Below, piece by piece: positions 1-5,370 of a stretch of DNA of 7,117 bases. The stretch is from positions 1 to 7,117 of the forward strand of contig VBME01000046.1 of NCBI GenBank assembly GCA_005878995.1. The letters run 5' to 3'. The stretch comes from Methanobacteriota archaeon (GTDB lineage Archaea; Thermoplasmatota; Thermoplasmata; RBG-16-68-12). Both the position numbers and the translations under genes were made by a program. A model generated the notes under the pieces. The model searched no databases and was not told the origin of the DNA. It was given only the letters and a program-made list of their open reading frames with translations. Numbering within the stretch: the first letter of the stretch is position 1; each line of letters opens with the position of its first letter.

Positions 1-177
1 GAGATCGTCCAGGGGCGGATCGCCCCGAACGCCCGAATCATCTGGGGGGCCGCGGTCGACCCGAGCCTCGAACACAAGCTGCGGGTCATGCTGATCCTGA
101 CCGGCGTCCGATCGAAGCAGATTCTGGGGCCTGGCGAGCATGTCCGGCCCCATCCGGGCGTCGACATCGTGCGGTGA
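1..177 (+). CDS. ftsZ: Cell-division GTPase FtsZ, C-terminal end (5' truncated by window)
   Basis: The first 58 codons in frame 1 are open and end at TGA 175-177. They read as the end of the FtsZ C-terminal (tubulin-like) domain: a segment ARIIWGAAVDPSLEHKLRV (residues 12-30 of the fragment) followed by a beta strand ending in LTGV. The I-I/W-G-A-x-(V)-D-P-S-L family signature is characteristic of archaeal and bacterial FtsZ. FtsZ polymerises into the cytokinetic ring at mid-cell; the GTP-binding half lies upstream of the window. The visible tail after the fold is short (about 15 residues, ending HPGVDIVR), and no long acidic linker or C-terminal anchor peptide is seen. The gene is followed after 5 nt by secE, the usual euryarchaeal arrangement, so the two are probably co-transcribed. 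Which FtsZ paralogue this is cannot be told from the fragment. Confidence 0.9.
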   Translation, partial: EIVQGRIAPNARIIWGAAVDPSLEHKLRVMLILTGVRSKQILGPGEHVRPHPGVDIVR

Positions 178-182
178 GGTCC

Positions 183-434
183 ATGGCCGACATCGTGGAC
201 AAGAGCTGGGACGTGCAGCGTCGGATCGAGGAGCGGGCGAAGCGCCTCGGGAAGGGCCGGTACGGCCGCGTGTTGAAGATGGCCCGCAAGCCGACGCAGG
301 ACGAGTACTCGAAGGTCGTCCTGATCACGGGCCTCGGGATCGCCGCGATCGGCGCGTTGGGCTTCGTGATTTACCTCGTCATGCGGTACGGGCCAAACTT
401 CTTCCGGGGCCTCTTCGGCGTTGTGGGGACCTGA
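183..434 (+). CDS. secE: Protein translocase subunit SecE (Sec61 gamma)
   Basis: This 83-residue protein is the small tail-anchored subunit of the SecYE-beta translocon, which clamps the SecY channel in the cytoplasmic membrane. Residues 7-25 form a charged amphipathic helix, then comes the family signature RVLKMARKPTQDEYSKV (29-45), then a single membrane helix at about 47-67 (ITGLGIAAIGALGFVIYLVM). Length and architecture match archaeal SecE. I chose ATG 183 because GGTGA (173-177), which overlaps the ftsZ stop, sits 5 nt upstream as a Shine-Dalgarno; the in-frame GTG at 174 would lie inside that site. The stop at 432-434 is 4 nt before the spt5 ATG, consistent with translational coupling in an ftsZ-secE-spt5 transcript. 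Confidence 0.95.
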   Translation: MADIVDKSWDVQRRIEERAKRLGKGRYGRVLKMARKPTQDEYSKVVLITGLGIAAIGALGFVIYLVMRYGPNFFRGLFGVVGT

Positions 435-438
435 GCCG

Positions 439-1365
439 ATGGGACTTCTGGACGACCTCTCGAAGCGGGAGCCGCGGCCGGAGCCGAAGCCCGAGCCGCC
501 GGCGGTCGGCCACTACAGCGTGAAGCTGGACCTGACGGAGGAGAAGGTCTCCCTGACCGCGGGGCAGACGAAGGAGTACGCGGTCCTCGTGACGAACACG
601 GGGACGGAAGACGACACGATCCGGATCAAGGTGGACCTCCTGTACAACTCGGAGCTGCCGGATCCTCCCGAGTGGACCGTCAAGCTGTGGGGTGTCGAGG
701 AGAAGGTGTGGGACGTCACCTTCACGAAGGTCACCGAAAAAGACTTCGTGTTGATCGCGGACGGCCAACGGGAGATCACACTGACCGTCACGTGTCCGAA
801 GGGCGCGCGATACGGGGATCGACTGAATGTCGTGGTCAACGCGATTTCGAAAGGCGACCCCGGGGCCTCCGACGTCAAGACCTTGAGCTTCAGCGCGCGC
901 CAGGCGGTCCTCGCGGTGAAGTCCTCGATCGGTCACGAGCGCGCGGTGGCGGACGCGATTTTCGCGCGGGCGAAGGCGAAGGACGTCGGCGTGTTCTCGA
1001 TCCTCGTCCCCGCGAACTTCCGTGGATACGTCTACGTCGAGAGCATGAACCCGGACCGGCTGGAGGAGGTCGTGCGCGGCCTGCGCCGGGCACGGGGCGT
1101 CGTGAAAGGCGAGGGCGAGTCGACCGGCATCGCCTTCTCCGAGATCGAGGCGTACCTCACTCCGAAGCCGATTGTCAGCGGCATCATGGAAGGGGACATC
1201 GTCGAGCTCGTTGCGGGCCCGTTCAAGGGCGAAAAGGCCCGCGTCATGAAGATCGATGAGACGAAGGAGGAGATCACCGTCGAGCTGTTCGAGGCGATGG
1301 TGCGCATCCCCGTCACGGTTCGCGGCGACAGCGTCCGCGTCCTCCAGAAGGAAGAGGAGAAATAG
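439..1365 (+). CDS. spt5: Transcription elongation factor Spt5 with N-terminal Ig-like extension
   Basis: The protein has 308 residues. The C-terminal half is standard archaeal Spt5: an NGN domain at about 155-242 (AVLAVKSSIGHERAVADAI at the start, FRGYVYVE in the core) and a KOW domain at about 244-303 (EGDIVELVAGPFKGEKARV, 251-269). Spt5 binds the RNA polymerase clamp through NGN, with Spt4 as partner, and increases processivity; KOW contacts RNA or ribosome. Archaeal Spt5 is usually about 150 residues, so this one is twice the normal size. The extra part is a short hydrophobic start (MGLLDDL), a Pro/Glu/Lys/Arg linker (9-22) and an all-beta stretch at about 25-152. That stretch resembles the NEW3/CARDB-type Ig-like modules of archaeal surface proteins (VTNTGTEDDTI at 51-61, REITLTVTCPKGARYGD at 111-127). 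There is no signal peptide. ATG 439 starts 4 nt after the secE stop; no strong Shine-Dalgarno is seen. The extension's function is unknown. Confidence 0.93.
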   Translation: MGLLDDLSKREPRPEPKPEPPAVGHYSVKLDLTEEKVSLTAGQTKEYAVLVTNTGTEDDTIRIKVDLLYNSELPDPPEWTVKLWGVEEKVWDVTFTKVTEKDFVLIADGQREITLTVTCPKGARYGDRLNVVVNAISKGDPGASDVKTLSFSARQAVLAVKSSIGHERAVADAIFARAKAKDVGVFSILVPANFRGYVYVESMNPDRLEEVVRGLRRARGVVKGEGESTGIAFSEIEAYLTPKPIVSGIMEGDIVELVAGPFKGEKARVMKIDETKEEITVELFEAMVRIPVTVRGDSVRVLQKEEEK

Positions 1366-1436
1366 GCGTCCGTCGGACGACGCCTCGTCCCCGCGGACAT
1401 CTCGAGACCGGCACGCTTTCTCGTTATCCCCTTTTG
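1365..1436 (+). terminator. Possible terminator of the ftsZ-secE-spt5 transcript
   Basis: Directly at the spt5 stop codon lies a dyad, GGCGTC (1365-1370) and GACGCC (1379-1384), with an 8-nt loop. About 30 nt further comes a T-rich stretch (CTTTCTCGTTATCCCCTTTT, 1417-1436), which overlaps the last codons of the convergent methyltransferase gene. Archaeal termination depends mainly on T-rich tracts in the non-template strand, so the T-rich part is the likelier signal. The 58-nt convergent spacer holds nothing else visible. Confidence 0.35.
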
Positions 1437-2122
1437 TCGGGACTCGCCTTGGCGAGCGACGAACGACGCAGGACAAAAACGGTCCGGTAGGTCCGGCCGA
1501 TGTCGACCACGCTTCCGAGCCAAGCGAGCGGTCGTAGCGTGATGTGGACGACGTCGACAAGAAACCGGTTCAAACTCCATGCAAGCAGGTTGACACTCTG
1601 GAGTTGATCGACATGCCAATCGGCCGGGATTGATTCCACGATTTCACTCTCCGTCGGGAGACCTCGTTGCCTATGTTCCTCGAGCCACGGATTCTCCTCC
1701 CCTCGGACGACGCCCAACATCTTGCGATGCACGGCCTCCGCTCTTTCGCTTCGCGCTGTGGGGCAGGCGAGAACCACCAAGCCGCGAGAAACGCGCAAGG
1801 TCTCACGGACGAGGGAAGGGCGGCGGTCCTTCGGCAAATGCTCCAAGACGTCTACGGCCACCACGGCATCGAACGATGCGTCGCGGAAGGGGAGCTGAAT
1901 CCCGGAGGCGCGGACGAAGGATTCGCCCGCAGCCGTACGTGTCACGGGGCGAATGTCGCAGGTCACCATCGGTGCTCCGAGCAGATGGGCCAGCCCGACA
2001 TCCCCACGGCCGATTTCAAGGATCCCGGCGGGGAAGGGGATTTGCTCGACGATGCGACGATATCGTAGGGGCACGTCCGGATCGAGGGAAGGAAATTCCG
2101 CATAGATTCCGCGGACATCCAT
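1424..2122 (-). CDS. Class I SAM-dependent methyltransferase (Methyltransf_11-like), target unknown
   Basis: The protein has 232 residues with a Rossmann-fold methyltransferase core. The SAM-binding loop is ILEIGRGDVG (34-43), the acidic residue after strand 2 is D56 in VTCDI, and the active-site strand and helix are FDAVVAVDVLEHLP (84-97). The loop is E-x-G-x-G-x-x-G rather than the textbook E-x-G-x-G-x-G, a tolerated variant. The C-terminal part (about 145-220) has ENPWLEEHRQRGLP and a hydrophobic stretch (NLLAWSLNRFLVDVVHITL), as in small-molecule, lipid or sugar methyltransferases; it is not like the L11 methyltransferase PrmA. I chose ATG 2122 because a GGGAGGGG Shine-Dalgarno stands about 7 nt upstream; ATG 2146 gives 8 more residues without such a site. 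It lies convergent with spt5 and divergent from rpl11, interrupting the usual spt5-rpl11 adjacency. The substrate cannot be deduced. Confidence 0.85.
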   Translation of the reverse strand: MDVRGIYAEFPSLDPDVPLRYRRIVEQIPFPAGILEIGRGDVGLAHLLGAPMVTCDIRPVTRTAAGESFVRASGIQLPFRDASFDAVVAVDVLEHLPKDRRPSLVRETLRVSRGLVVLACPTARSERAEAVHRKMLGVVRGEENPWLEEHRQRGLPTESEIVESIPADWHVDQLQSVNLLAWSLNRFLVDVVHITLRPLAWLGSVVDIGRTYRTVFVLRRSSLAKASPDKRG

Positions 2123-2246
2123 GACGCGACCCCTCCCGCTGGCCATGCGCGTCGATGGAGTGGCGCCTAGATGAGACTACCTCGGCGCCCCACCGTAGGA
2201 ACGTTTATGCGACCCGGCCCGCTTGGCGGCGCCACAGGGATAAACG
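2123..2246. promoter_or_regulatory. Divergent promoter region, methyltransferase / rpl11
   Basis: These 124 nt separate two divergent genes and must hold both promoters. A TATA-like TTTATG (2204-2209) lies about 40 nt before the rpl11 GTG, which would put the start of transcription near 2230-2238 and give a very short leader. The same element reads CATAAA on the minus strand and could also serve the methyltransferase. The palindromic hexamer GGCGCC occurs at 2162-2167, 2184-2189 and 2228-2233. A GGGAGGGG ribosome site for the methyltransferase is at about 2129-2136 on the minus strand. Promoter calls come from sequence only. Confidence 0.5.
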
Positions 2247-2726
2247 GTGACCGAGAAACTCGATGTCTTGGTGGATGGGGGCAAGGCTACACCCGGTCCA
2301 CCGTTGGGCCCGGCCCTCGGCCCGCTTGGCGTGAACATCGTCGAGATCCTCAAGGCGATCAACGAGAAGACGAAATCGTTCGAGGGGATGAAAGTCCCCG
2401 TGACCCTGCTCGTCGACCCGAAGACGAAGGCCTTCACGATCGAAGTCGGGACCCCGCCGACGTCCGCTCTGATCGCGAAGGAACTCAAGATCGAGAAGGG
2501 ATCGGGAGACGCGGGCAAGACCCGGGTCGGCAATCTCTCTCTGGCGCAGGCGATCAAGGTCGCGAACATGAAGGCGGACGCCATGCAGGGGAAGTCCCTC
2601 AAGGCCCGCGTCCTCGAAGTCGTCGGCACGGCGGTCTCGATGGGTGTGACCGTCGAGGGGAAGCCCGCGAAAGAGCTGTCAAAGGAAGTTCAGGCGGGCA
2701 AGTTCGACCGGCAACTCGCGGGCTGA
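2247..2726 (+). CDS. rpl11: Large-subunit ribosomal protein L11 (uL11)
   Basis: This 159-residue protein has the typical length of archaeal L11. The N-terminal domain carries the conserved glycine/proline-rich loop GGKATPGPPLGPALGPLGVN (11-30), which in this family forms the base of the GTPase-associated centre and contacts L10/P0 and elongation factors. The C-terminal RNA-binding domain (about 70-140), with TPPTSALIAKEL and a helix around SLAQAIKVANMK, binds the 23S rRNA GTPase-centre segment. Translation starts at GTG; only a weak GGGA (2237-2240) precedes it, and the predicted leader is short, so near-leaderless initiation is possible. Unlike the usual order, it is cut off from spt5 by a methyltransferase gene and from rpl1 by a regulator gene, both on the opposite strand, so it appears monocistronic. 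Confidence 0.97.
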   Translation: MTEKLDVLVDGGKATPGPPLGPALGPLGVNIVEILKAINEKTKSFEGMKVPVTLLVDPKTKAFTIEVGTPPTSALIAKELKIEKGSGDAGKTRVGNLSLAQAIKVANMKADAMQGKSLKARVLEVVGTAVSMGVTVEGKPAKELSKEVQAGKFDRQLAG

Positions 2727-2728
2727 GT

Positions 2729-2754
2729 CGTGCACCGGGACTGAGCACGGGTTT
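2729..2754 (+). terminator. Weak terminator candidate after rpl11
   Basis: In the 39-nt spacer between the convergent rpl11 and regulator genes there is an inverted repeat, CGTGC (2729-2733) and GCACG (2745-2749), with an 11-nt loop, followed by GGTTTC. The T-tract is only three long. It is a plausible end for the monocistronic rpl11 transcript but weak as a signal. Confidence 0.3.
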
Positions 2755-2765
2755 CGACTAGCACA

Positions 2766-3584
2766 TCACTGGGCCTTCGGCAGGACCTTCCGCTCCGCCC
2801 GTGCTGGGCGCGCGAGGTCCAAGAGCATCGCCTCGAGCTGGATCCGGACGAAATCCATGTCGCCGACCCAGAGTCCCTGGAGTTTGTCCGCCGCGAACTC
2901 GCCGTCTCGATAGAACGAGTTCAGGATGAACACTTCCTGGTCGCTCGGAAAGACATAGGTGTGCGCGAGTCGCGTCGTCGAAAGAGGCCGCGCCGGGAAA
3001 TGGAACTGCACGCGCGTGGTCCGCCCCAGGAGGCCACTCAGCTCCGCCAAGTCCGGCCGGTTCGATTCGTTCAGGACGACCCGAACGAGACGGCGCGAAC
3101 GCCCCAGCGCGTCGAACAAGAGGTGGAGGATCTCCGCCGCGACGGGGAACGGACTCACGCAGAGGATCTGGCCGCTGCTCGAGAGGATTACTTCCCGGAG
3201 CTTGCGTCCAATCGATTCCGCCCCTTTGTAGATCCACACATCCGTCTCGGGAGCGCGTCCCTTCGAGGGGGAGCTCTCCTTGAGACCCCCGACGATCTCC
3301 GCCGCGGCGACCAGGTCGTCGCCTCTCGTCTGTTGGGCCTCCTCCGCCACGATCCGGGGCGCGCGGGCTCGGTATCGATTCGGCCGCTCGCGGGACACTT
3401 CGACCCAGCCCTTCGTCTGGAGCGATTGGAGGATGCGATACACGGCGGGATACTGGACCCCGAGGAGCTCACTCACTTGATGAGCGGTTGACACGCCGTT
3501 CCGCACCAGGCCCAGATAGGCCCGCCCTTCTTTCCCGGTGAGGCCGAGCGTCTCGAGCGCCCGCCCGATGTCCTCCTCCCGCAT
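2766..3584 (-). CDS. TrmB-family transcriptional regulator
   Basis: The protein has 272 residues in the TrmB layout. A winged helix-turn-helix covers about 10-75: TGKEGRAYLGLVRNG is helix 1, AVYRILQSLQTKGWVEV (47-63) is the recognition helix and start of the wing, and RPNRYRA completes the wing. A phospholipase-D-like sensor/dimerisation domain follows at about 113-258, beginning VWIYKGAESIGRKLREVIL (116-134) with strand ILCVSPFP (140-147). TrmB proteins bind promoter palindromes and often respond to sugars or other metabolites; no catalytic HKD motif is seen. ATG 3584 is fixed by an in-frame TAG 24 nt upstream; no strong ribosome site is visible. The gene ends 39 nt from rpl11, in convergent orientation, and faces away from rpl1. 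A perfect palindrome between its TATA-like element and predicted start site suggests autoregulation. The ligand and any wider targets are unknown. Confidence 0.88.
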   Translation of the reverse strand: MREEDIGRALETLGLTGKEGRAYLGLVRNGVSTAHQVSELLGVQYPAVYRILQSLQTKGWVEVSRERPNRYRARAPRIVAEEAQQTRGDDLVAAAEIVGGLKESSPSKGRAPETDVWIYKGAESIGRKLREVILSSSGQILCVSPFPVAAEILHLLFDALGRSRRLVRVVLNESNRPDLAELSGLLGRTTRVQFHFPARPLSTTRLAHTYVFPSDQEVFILNSFYRDGEFAADKLQGLWVGDMDFVRIQLEAMLLDLARPARAERKVLPKAQ

Positions 3585-3625
3585 CGGGCCGGCTAGGGAA
3601 GCCCGCTACAAAAGCGTTGCGCGCG

Positions 3626-3646
3626 TTATCAGCTGGTCGCTGATAA
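3626..3646. promoter_or_regulatory. 21-bp palindromic operator candidate
   Basis: TTATCAGC (3626-3633), a 5-nt spacer (TGGTC) and GCTGATAA (3639-3646) form a perfect 8-bp-arm inverted repeat. It touches the TATA-like AT-rich block of the regulator gene and spans the stretch between that block and the predicted transcription start, where a bound dimer would block initiation. Dimeric TrmB-type regulators commonly use palindromes, so binding by the adjacent gene product is the simplest reading. That is inference. Confidence 0.65.
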
Positions 3647-3654
3647 TTTAATTG
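3645..3654 (-). promoter_or_regulatory. TATA-like element of the TrmB-family regulator gene
   Basis: Read on the minus strand this is CAATTAAATT, part of the most AT-rich stretch of the whole window. It lies about 65 nt before the ATG at 3584, which places the start of transcription near 3620-3625 and leaves a leader of roughly 40 nt. In the other direction the same AT-rich block could act as a second, distal promoter for rpl1. Confidence 0.5.
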
Positions 3655-3754
3655 ATCTCTGGCCCGCACCGCGAACGAACCGCGATGCGGAGGAAGCGCC
3701 TCGTCCGCCGCCGATCGGCCGCACGACCCGTGGAGGGCTCGAGGCCCGCAAAGC

Positions 3755-3761
3755 CTTATTA
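3755..3761 (+). promoter_or_regulatory. TATA-like element of the rpl1-P0-rpl12 operon
   Basis: CTTATTA lies in GC-rich surroundings about 75 nt before the rpl1 TTG. A start of transcription about 25 nt downstream would fall near 3780-3785, right at a GGCGCC hexamer (3777-3782), leaving a leader of about 50 nt that contains two ribosome-site blocks. The rpl1 operon needs its own promoter because the regulator gene separates it from rpl11. Confidence 0.45.
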
Positions 3762-3789
3762 GGGCCACACTCTTTCGGCGCCTCCCCCG

Positions 3790-3827
3790 TGCAGGAGGCT
3801 CCGTTGGCCGCGCGCACTGCAGGAGGC
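3790..3827 (+). repeat. Duplicated ribosome-binding block in the rpl1 leader
   Basis: TGCAGGAGGC occurs twice, at 3790-3799 and 3818-3827, offset by 28 nt. The second copy gives the GGAGG (3822-3826) placed 9 nt before the rpl1 TTG at 3836, and is the real ribosome site. The first copy has its own TTG at 3804, 5 nt after GGAGG, which opens a 40-codon frame ending at TGA 3924-3926. This frame is in a different register and overlaps the beginning of rpl1. Confidence 0.6.
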
Positions 3828-3835
3828 GATTTCCC

Positions 3836-4474
3836 TTGGCGGACAAGCATTCGGTCGAGACGATCAAGAAGCTCCTGGAGGCCGCGAAGCCTCGGGAGTT
3901 CCAGGAGTCCGTCGAGGTCGCGGTGAACCTGCGGGACGTCGACCTGTCCGTGCCGAAGAATCGCGTGGATGAGGAAGTCGTCCTTCCGAAGGGGCGCGGC
4001 AAACCGATTCGCGTTTGCGTGTTCGCCTCCGGGGAACTCGCCCTGAAGGCGCGGGCCGTCGCGGACCTCGTCATCCAGCCGCAGGAGATCGAGGAATACG
4101 CGAGTGACAAGCGGAAGGCGCGGGCCCTTGCGGCCGCGTACGACTTCTTCATCGCCGAGGCGCCGCTGATGCCCGTGATCGGGAAGCGGCTCGGCGTCGT
4201 CCTCGGGCCTCGCGGGAGGATGCCGCGGCCCCTGCCACCCACGGCCGACCCGACGAACCTGATCAACTCGATGCGCAACACGGTCCGCGTCCGGAGTCGC
4301 GACAAGCGGACGTTCCACGCGGCGATTGGAACGCGGGACATGCCTCCCGAGGATCTCGCGGACAACCTCGACGCCCTGATTCGGCGGGTCGTCGGCAAGC
4401 TGGAGCGCGGTCGATTCAACATCCAGTCGGCGTACGTGAAGACGACCATGGGTCCCGCCGTGAGGTACCTCTGA
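3836..4474 (+). CDS. rpl1: Large-subunit ribosomal protein L1 (uL1)
   Basis: This 212-residue protein has the length normal for archaeal L1. Signatures are FQESVEVAVNLRDVDLSVPK (22-41) followed by NRVDEEVVLPKG, which begins domain I, and LGPRGRMPRPLPPTAD (123-138) in domain II. L1 forms the mobile L1 stalk on 23S rRNA and helps release deacylated tRNA from the E site; in archaea such as Methanococcus vannielii it also represses its own mRNA. The TTG start at 3836 is supported by GGAGG 9 nt upstream and by alignment of the N-terminus with the family; no other start codon lies in frame upstream before a stop. It is the first gene of an operon with P0 and L12; the P0 ribosome site overlaps its stop codon. 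I could not identify the rRNA-mimic site expected for autoregulation. Confidence 0.97.
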   Translation: MADKHSVETIKKLLEAAKPREFQESVEVAVNLRDVDLSVPKNRVDEEVVLPKGRGKPIRVCVFASGELALKARAVADLVIQPQEIEEYASDKRKARALAAAYDFFIAEAPLMPVIGKRLGVVLGPRGRMPRPLPPTADPTNLINSMRNTVRVRSRDKRTFHAAIGTRDMPPEDLADNLDALIRRVVGKLERGRFNIQSAYVKTTMGPAVRYL

Positions 4475-4483
4475 GGTGGAACG

Positions 4484-5365
4484 ATGACGCACGTCGCCCC
4501 GTACAAGAAACAGCTCGTCGAGGACCTCGCGGCGCGATGCGCAGCGGCGCGCGTCGTCGGCGTCGCGAACATCCACGGGATTCCCGCTCCCCAGTTCCAG
4601 GCGATTCGCAAGAAGCTGTCCGGGCGCGCTACGATCACGGTCGCCAAGAACAATCTCTTGCGTCTCGCATTCGAGCAGGCGAGCGCGAAGAAGCCGGAAC
4701 TCGTCAAGCTGAGCGAGACGATCGAGGGGCAGACCGCCGTCGTGACGGCGGACATCGATCCCTTCCGGCTGTTCAAGGAACTCGAGGCGACGAAATCGCG
4801 CGCTCCCGCGCGCGGCGGCGAGGTGGCCCCGGAGGATCTGTGGGTCCGCGCGGGTGAAACGCCTTTCAAGCCCGGGCCCGTCGTCGGGGAGCTTCAGAAG
4901 GCCGGAATCCCCGCGGCGATCGAACGCGGCAAGGTCGTGATCCGTCAGGACAAGCTCTTGGTGAAGACCGGACAACGCATCCCGCGAGACGTCGCCCAGC
5001 AGCTCGCACGGCTCGAGATCTTCCCGCTCGTCGTGGGGCTCGATCTACGCGGCGCGTACGAGGCCGGCACCGTCTTCCGCCGGGAGGCGCTCGCGATTGA
5101 CGACGCGATTGTTCGGGGCCAAATCGCGCAGGCGGGCCGGCAAGCGTTCGCGCTGGCGTTGGAGATCGCCTATGTCACACGAGAGACGATCGGCCCGCTC
5201 TTGGCGAAAGCCCACTCCCAGGCTCTGGGCCTCGCGGTCGAATCCGAGTTCCCCACGAAGGAGTCGATCAAGTTTCTCCTGGCGAAAGCCCAAGCTCAGA
5301 TGCTCGCCCTCGCGGCCCGCATACCCAGTGCGGCCGGCGAGGGAGATCCAAAGAACAGGAGGTGA
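4484..5365 (+). CDS. rpl10: Ribosomal stalk protein P0 (uL10), lacking the acidic C-terminal tail
   Basis: The protein has 293 residues. The N-terminal rRNA-binding domain (about 1-105) has [23 protein letters not shown] within 23-45 and [12 protein letters not shown] (52-63). The archaeal/eukaryotic insertion domain follows (about 106-182, including [20 protein letters not shown]). From about 212 to 281 come the helical spine segments that carry L12 dimers. Three related units are visible, each ending in a TxE(T/S)I-like or terminal segment; the last two, [13 protein letters not shown] (239-251) and [13 protein letters not shown] (265-277), are near copies 26 residues apart. The protein then ends [12 protein letters not shown], with no Ala-rich hinge, Lys/Glu block or GLGALFG-type tail, which P0 proteins of other archaea generally carry. 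ATG 4484 follows GAGGTG (4473-4478), which overlaps the rpl1 stop. The stop overlaps the L12 ribosome site, so translation is probably coupled. Confidence 0.95.
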   Translation: MTHVAPYKKQLVEDLAARCAAARVVGVANIHGIPAPQFQAIRKKLSGRATITVAKNNLLRLAFEQASAKKPELVKLSETIEGQTAVVTADIDPFRLFKELEATKSRAPARGGEVAPEDLWVRAGETPFKPGPVVGELQKAGIPAAIERGKVVIRQDKLLVKTGQRIPRDVAQQLARLEIFPLVVGLDLRGAYEAGTVFRREALAIDDAIVRGQIAQAGRQAFALALEIAYVTRETIGPLLAKAHSQALGLAVESEFPTKESIKFLLAKAQAQMLALAARIPSAAGEGDPKNRR

Positions 5366-5370
5366 CACGA

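Noticed and set aside
174..182. GTG start for secE at 174
   Set aside because: It would lie within the GGTGA ribosome site; ATG 183 has correct spacing and the usual SecE length.
379..1560. 393-codon minus-strand open frame over spt5
   Set aside because: It lies antisense to the well-supported Spt5 gene and partly over the end of the methyltransferase. Its Arg/Asp/Leu-rich composition is a typical GC-rich shadow with no recognisable domain.
1630..2124. Plus-strand open frame antisense to the methyltransferase
   Set aside because: The minus-strand frame has clear SAM-binding motifs and a ribosome site; this one is Arg-rich with no motif.
2123..2146. Earlier ATG (2146) as methyltransferase start
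   Set aside because: The strong GGGAGGGG site would fall inside the coding region, and nothing comparable precedes ATG 2146.
3804..3926. 40-codon frame upstream of and overlapping rpl1 as a protein gene
   Set aside because: Its peptide is Arg/Ser-rich and mostly reads rpl1 out of frame. I keep it only as a possible regulatory feature.
3836..3960. L1 autoregulatory mRNA site near the start of rpl1, as known in Methanococcus vannielii
   Set aside because: I could not pick out by eye a convincing two-helix rRNA mimic. A covariance-model search against known L1 sites would decide.
3469..4975. Two long minus-strand open frames (466 and 448 codons) over rpl1 and P0
   Set aside because: Both are antisense to highly conserved ribosomal genes, have low-complexity Arg/Ala/Ser- or Asp/Arg/Leu-rich translations, and show no domain. 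They are composition shadows.
5362..5370. GTG start for rpl12 at 5362
   Set aside because: It is part of GGAGGTGA, the ribosome site for ATG 5371; the family begins ME(Y/F)-like at that ATG.
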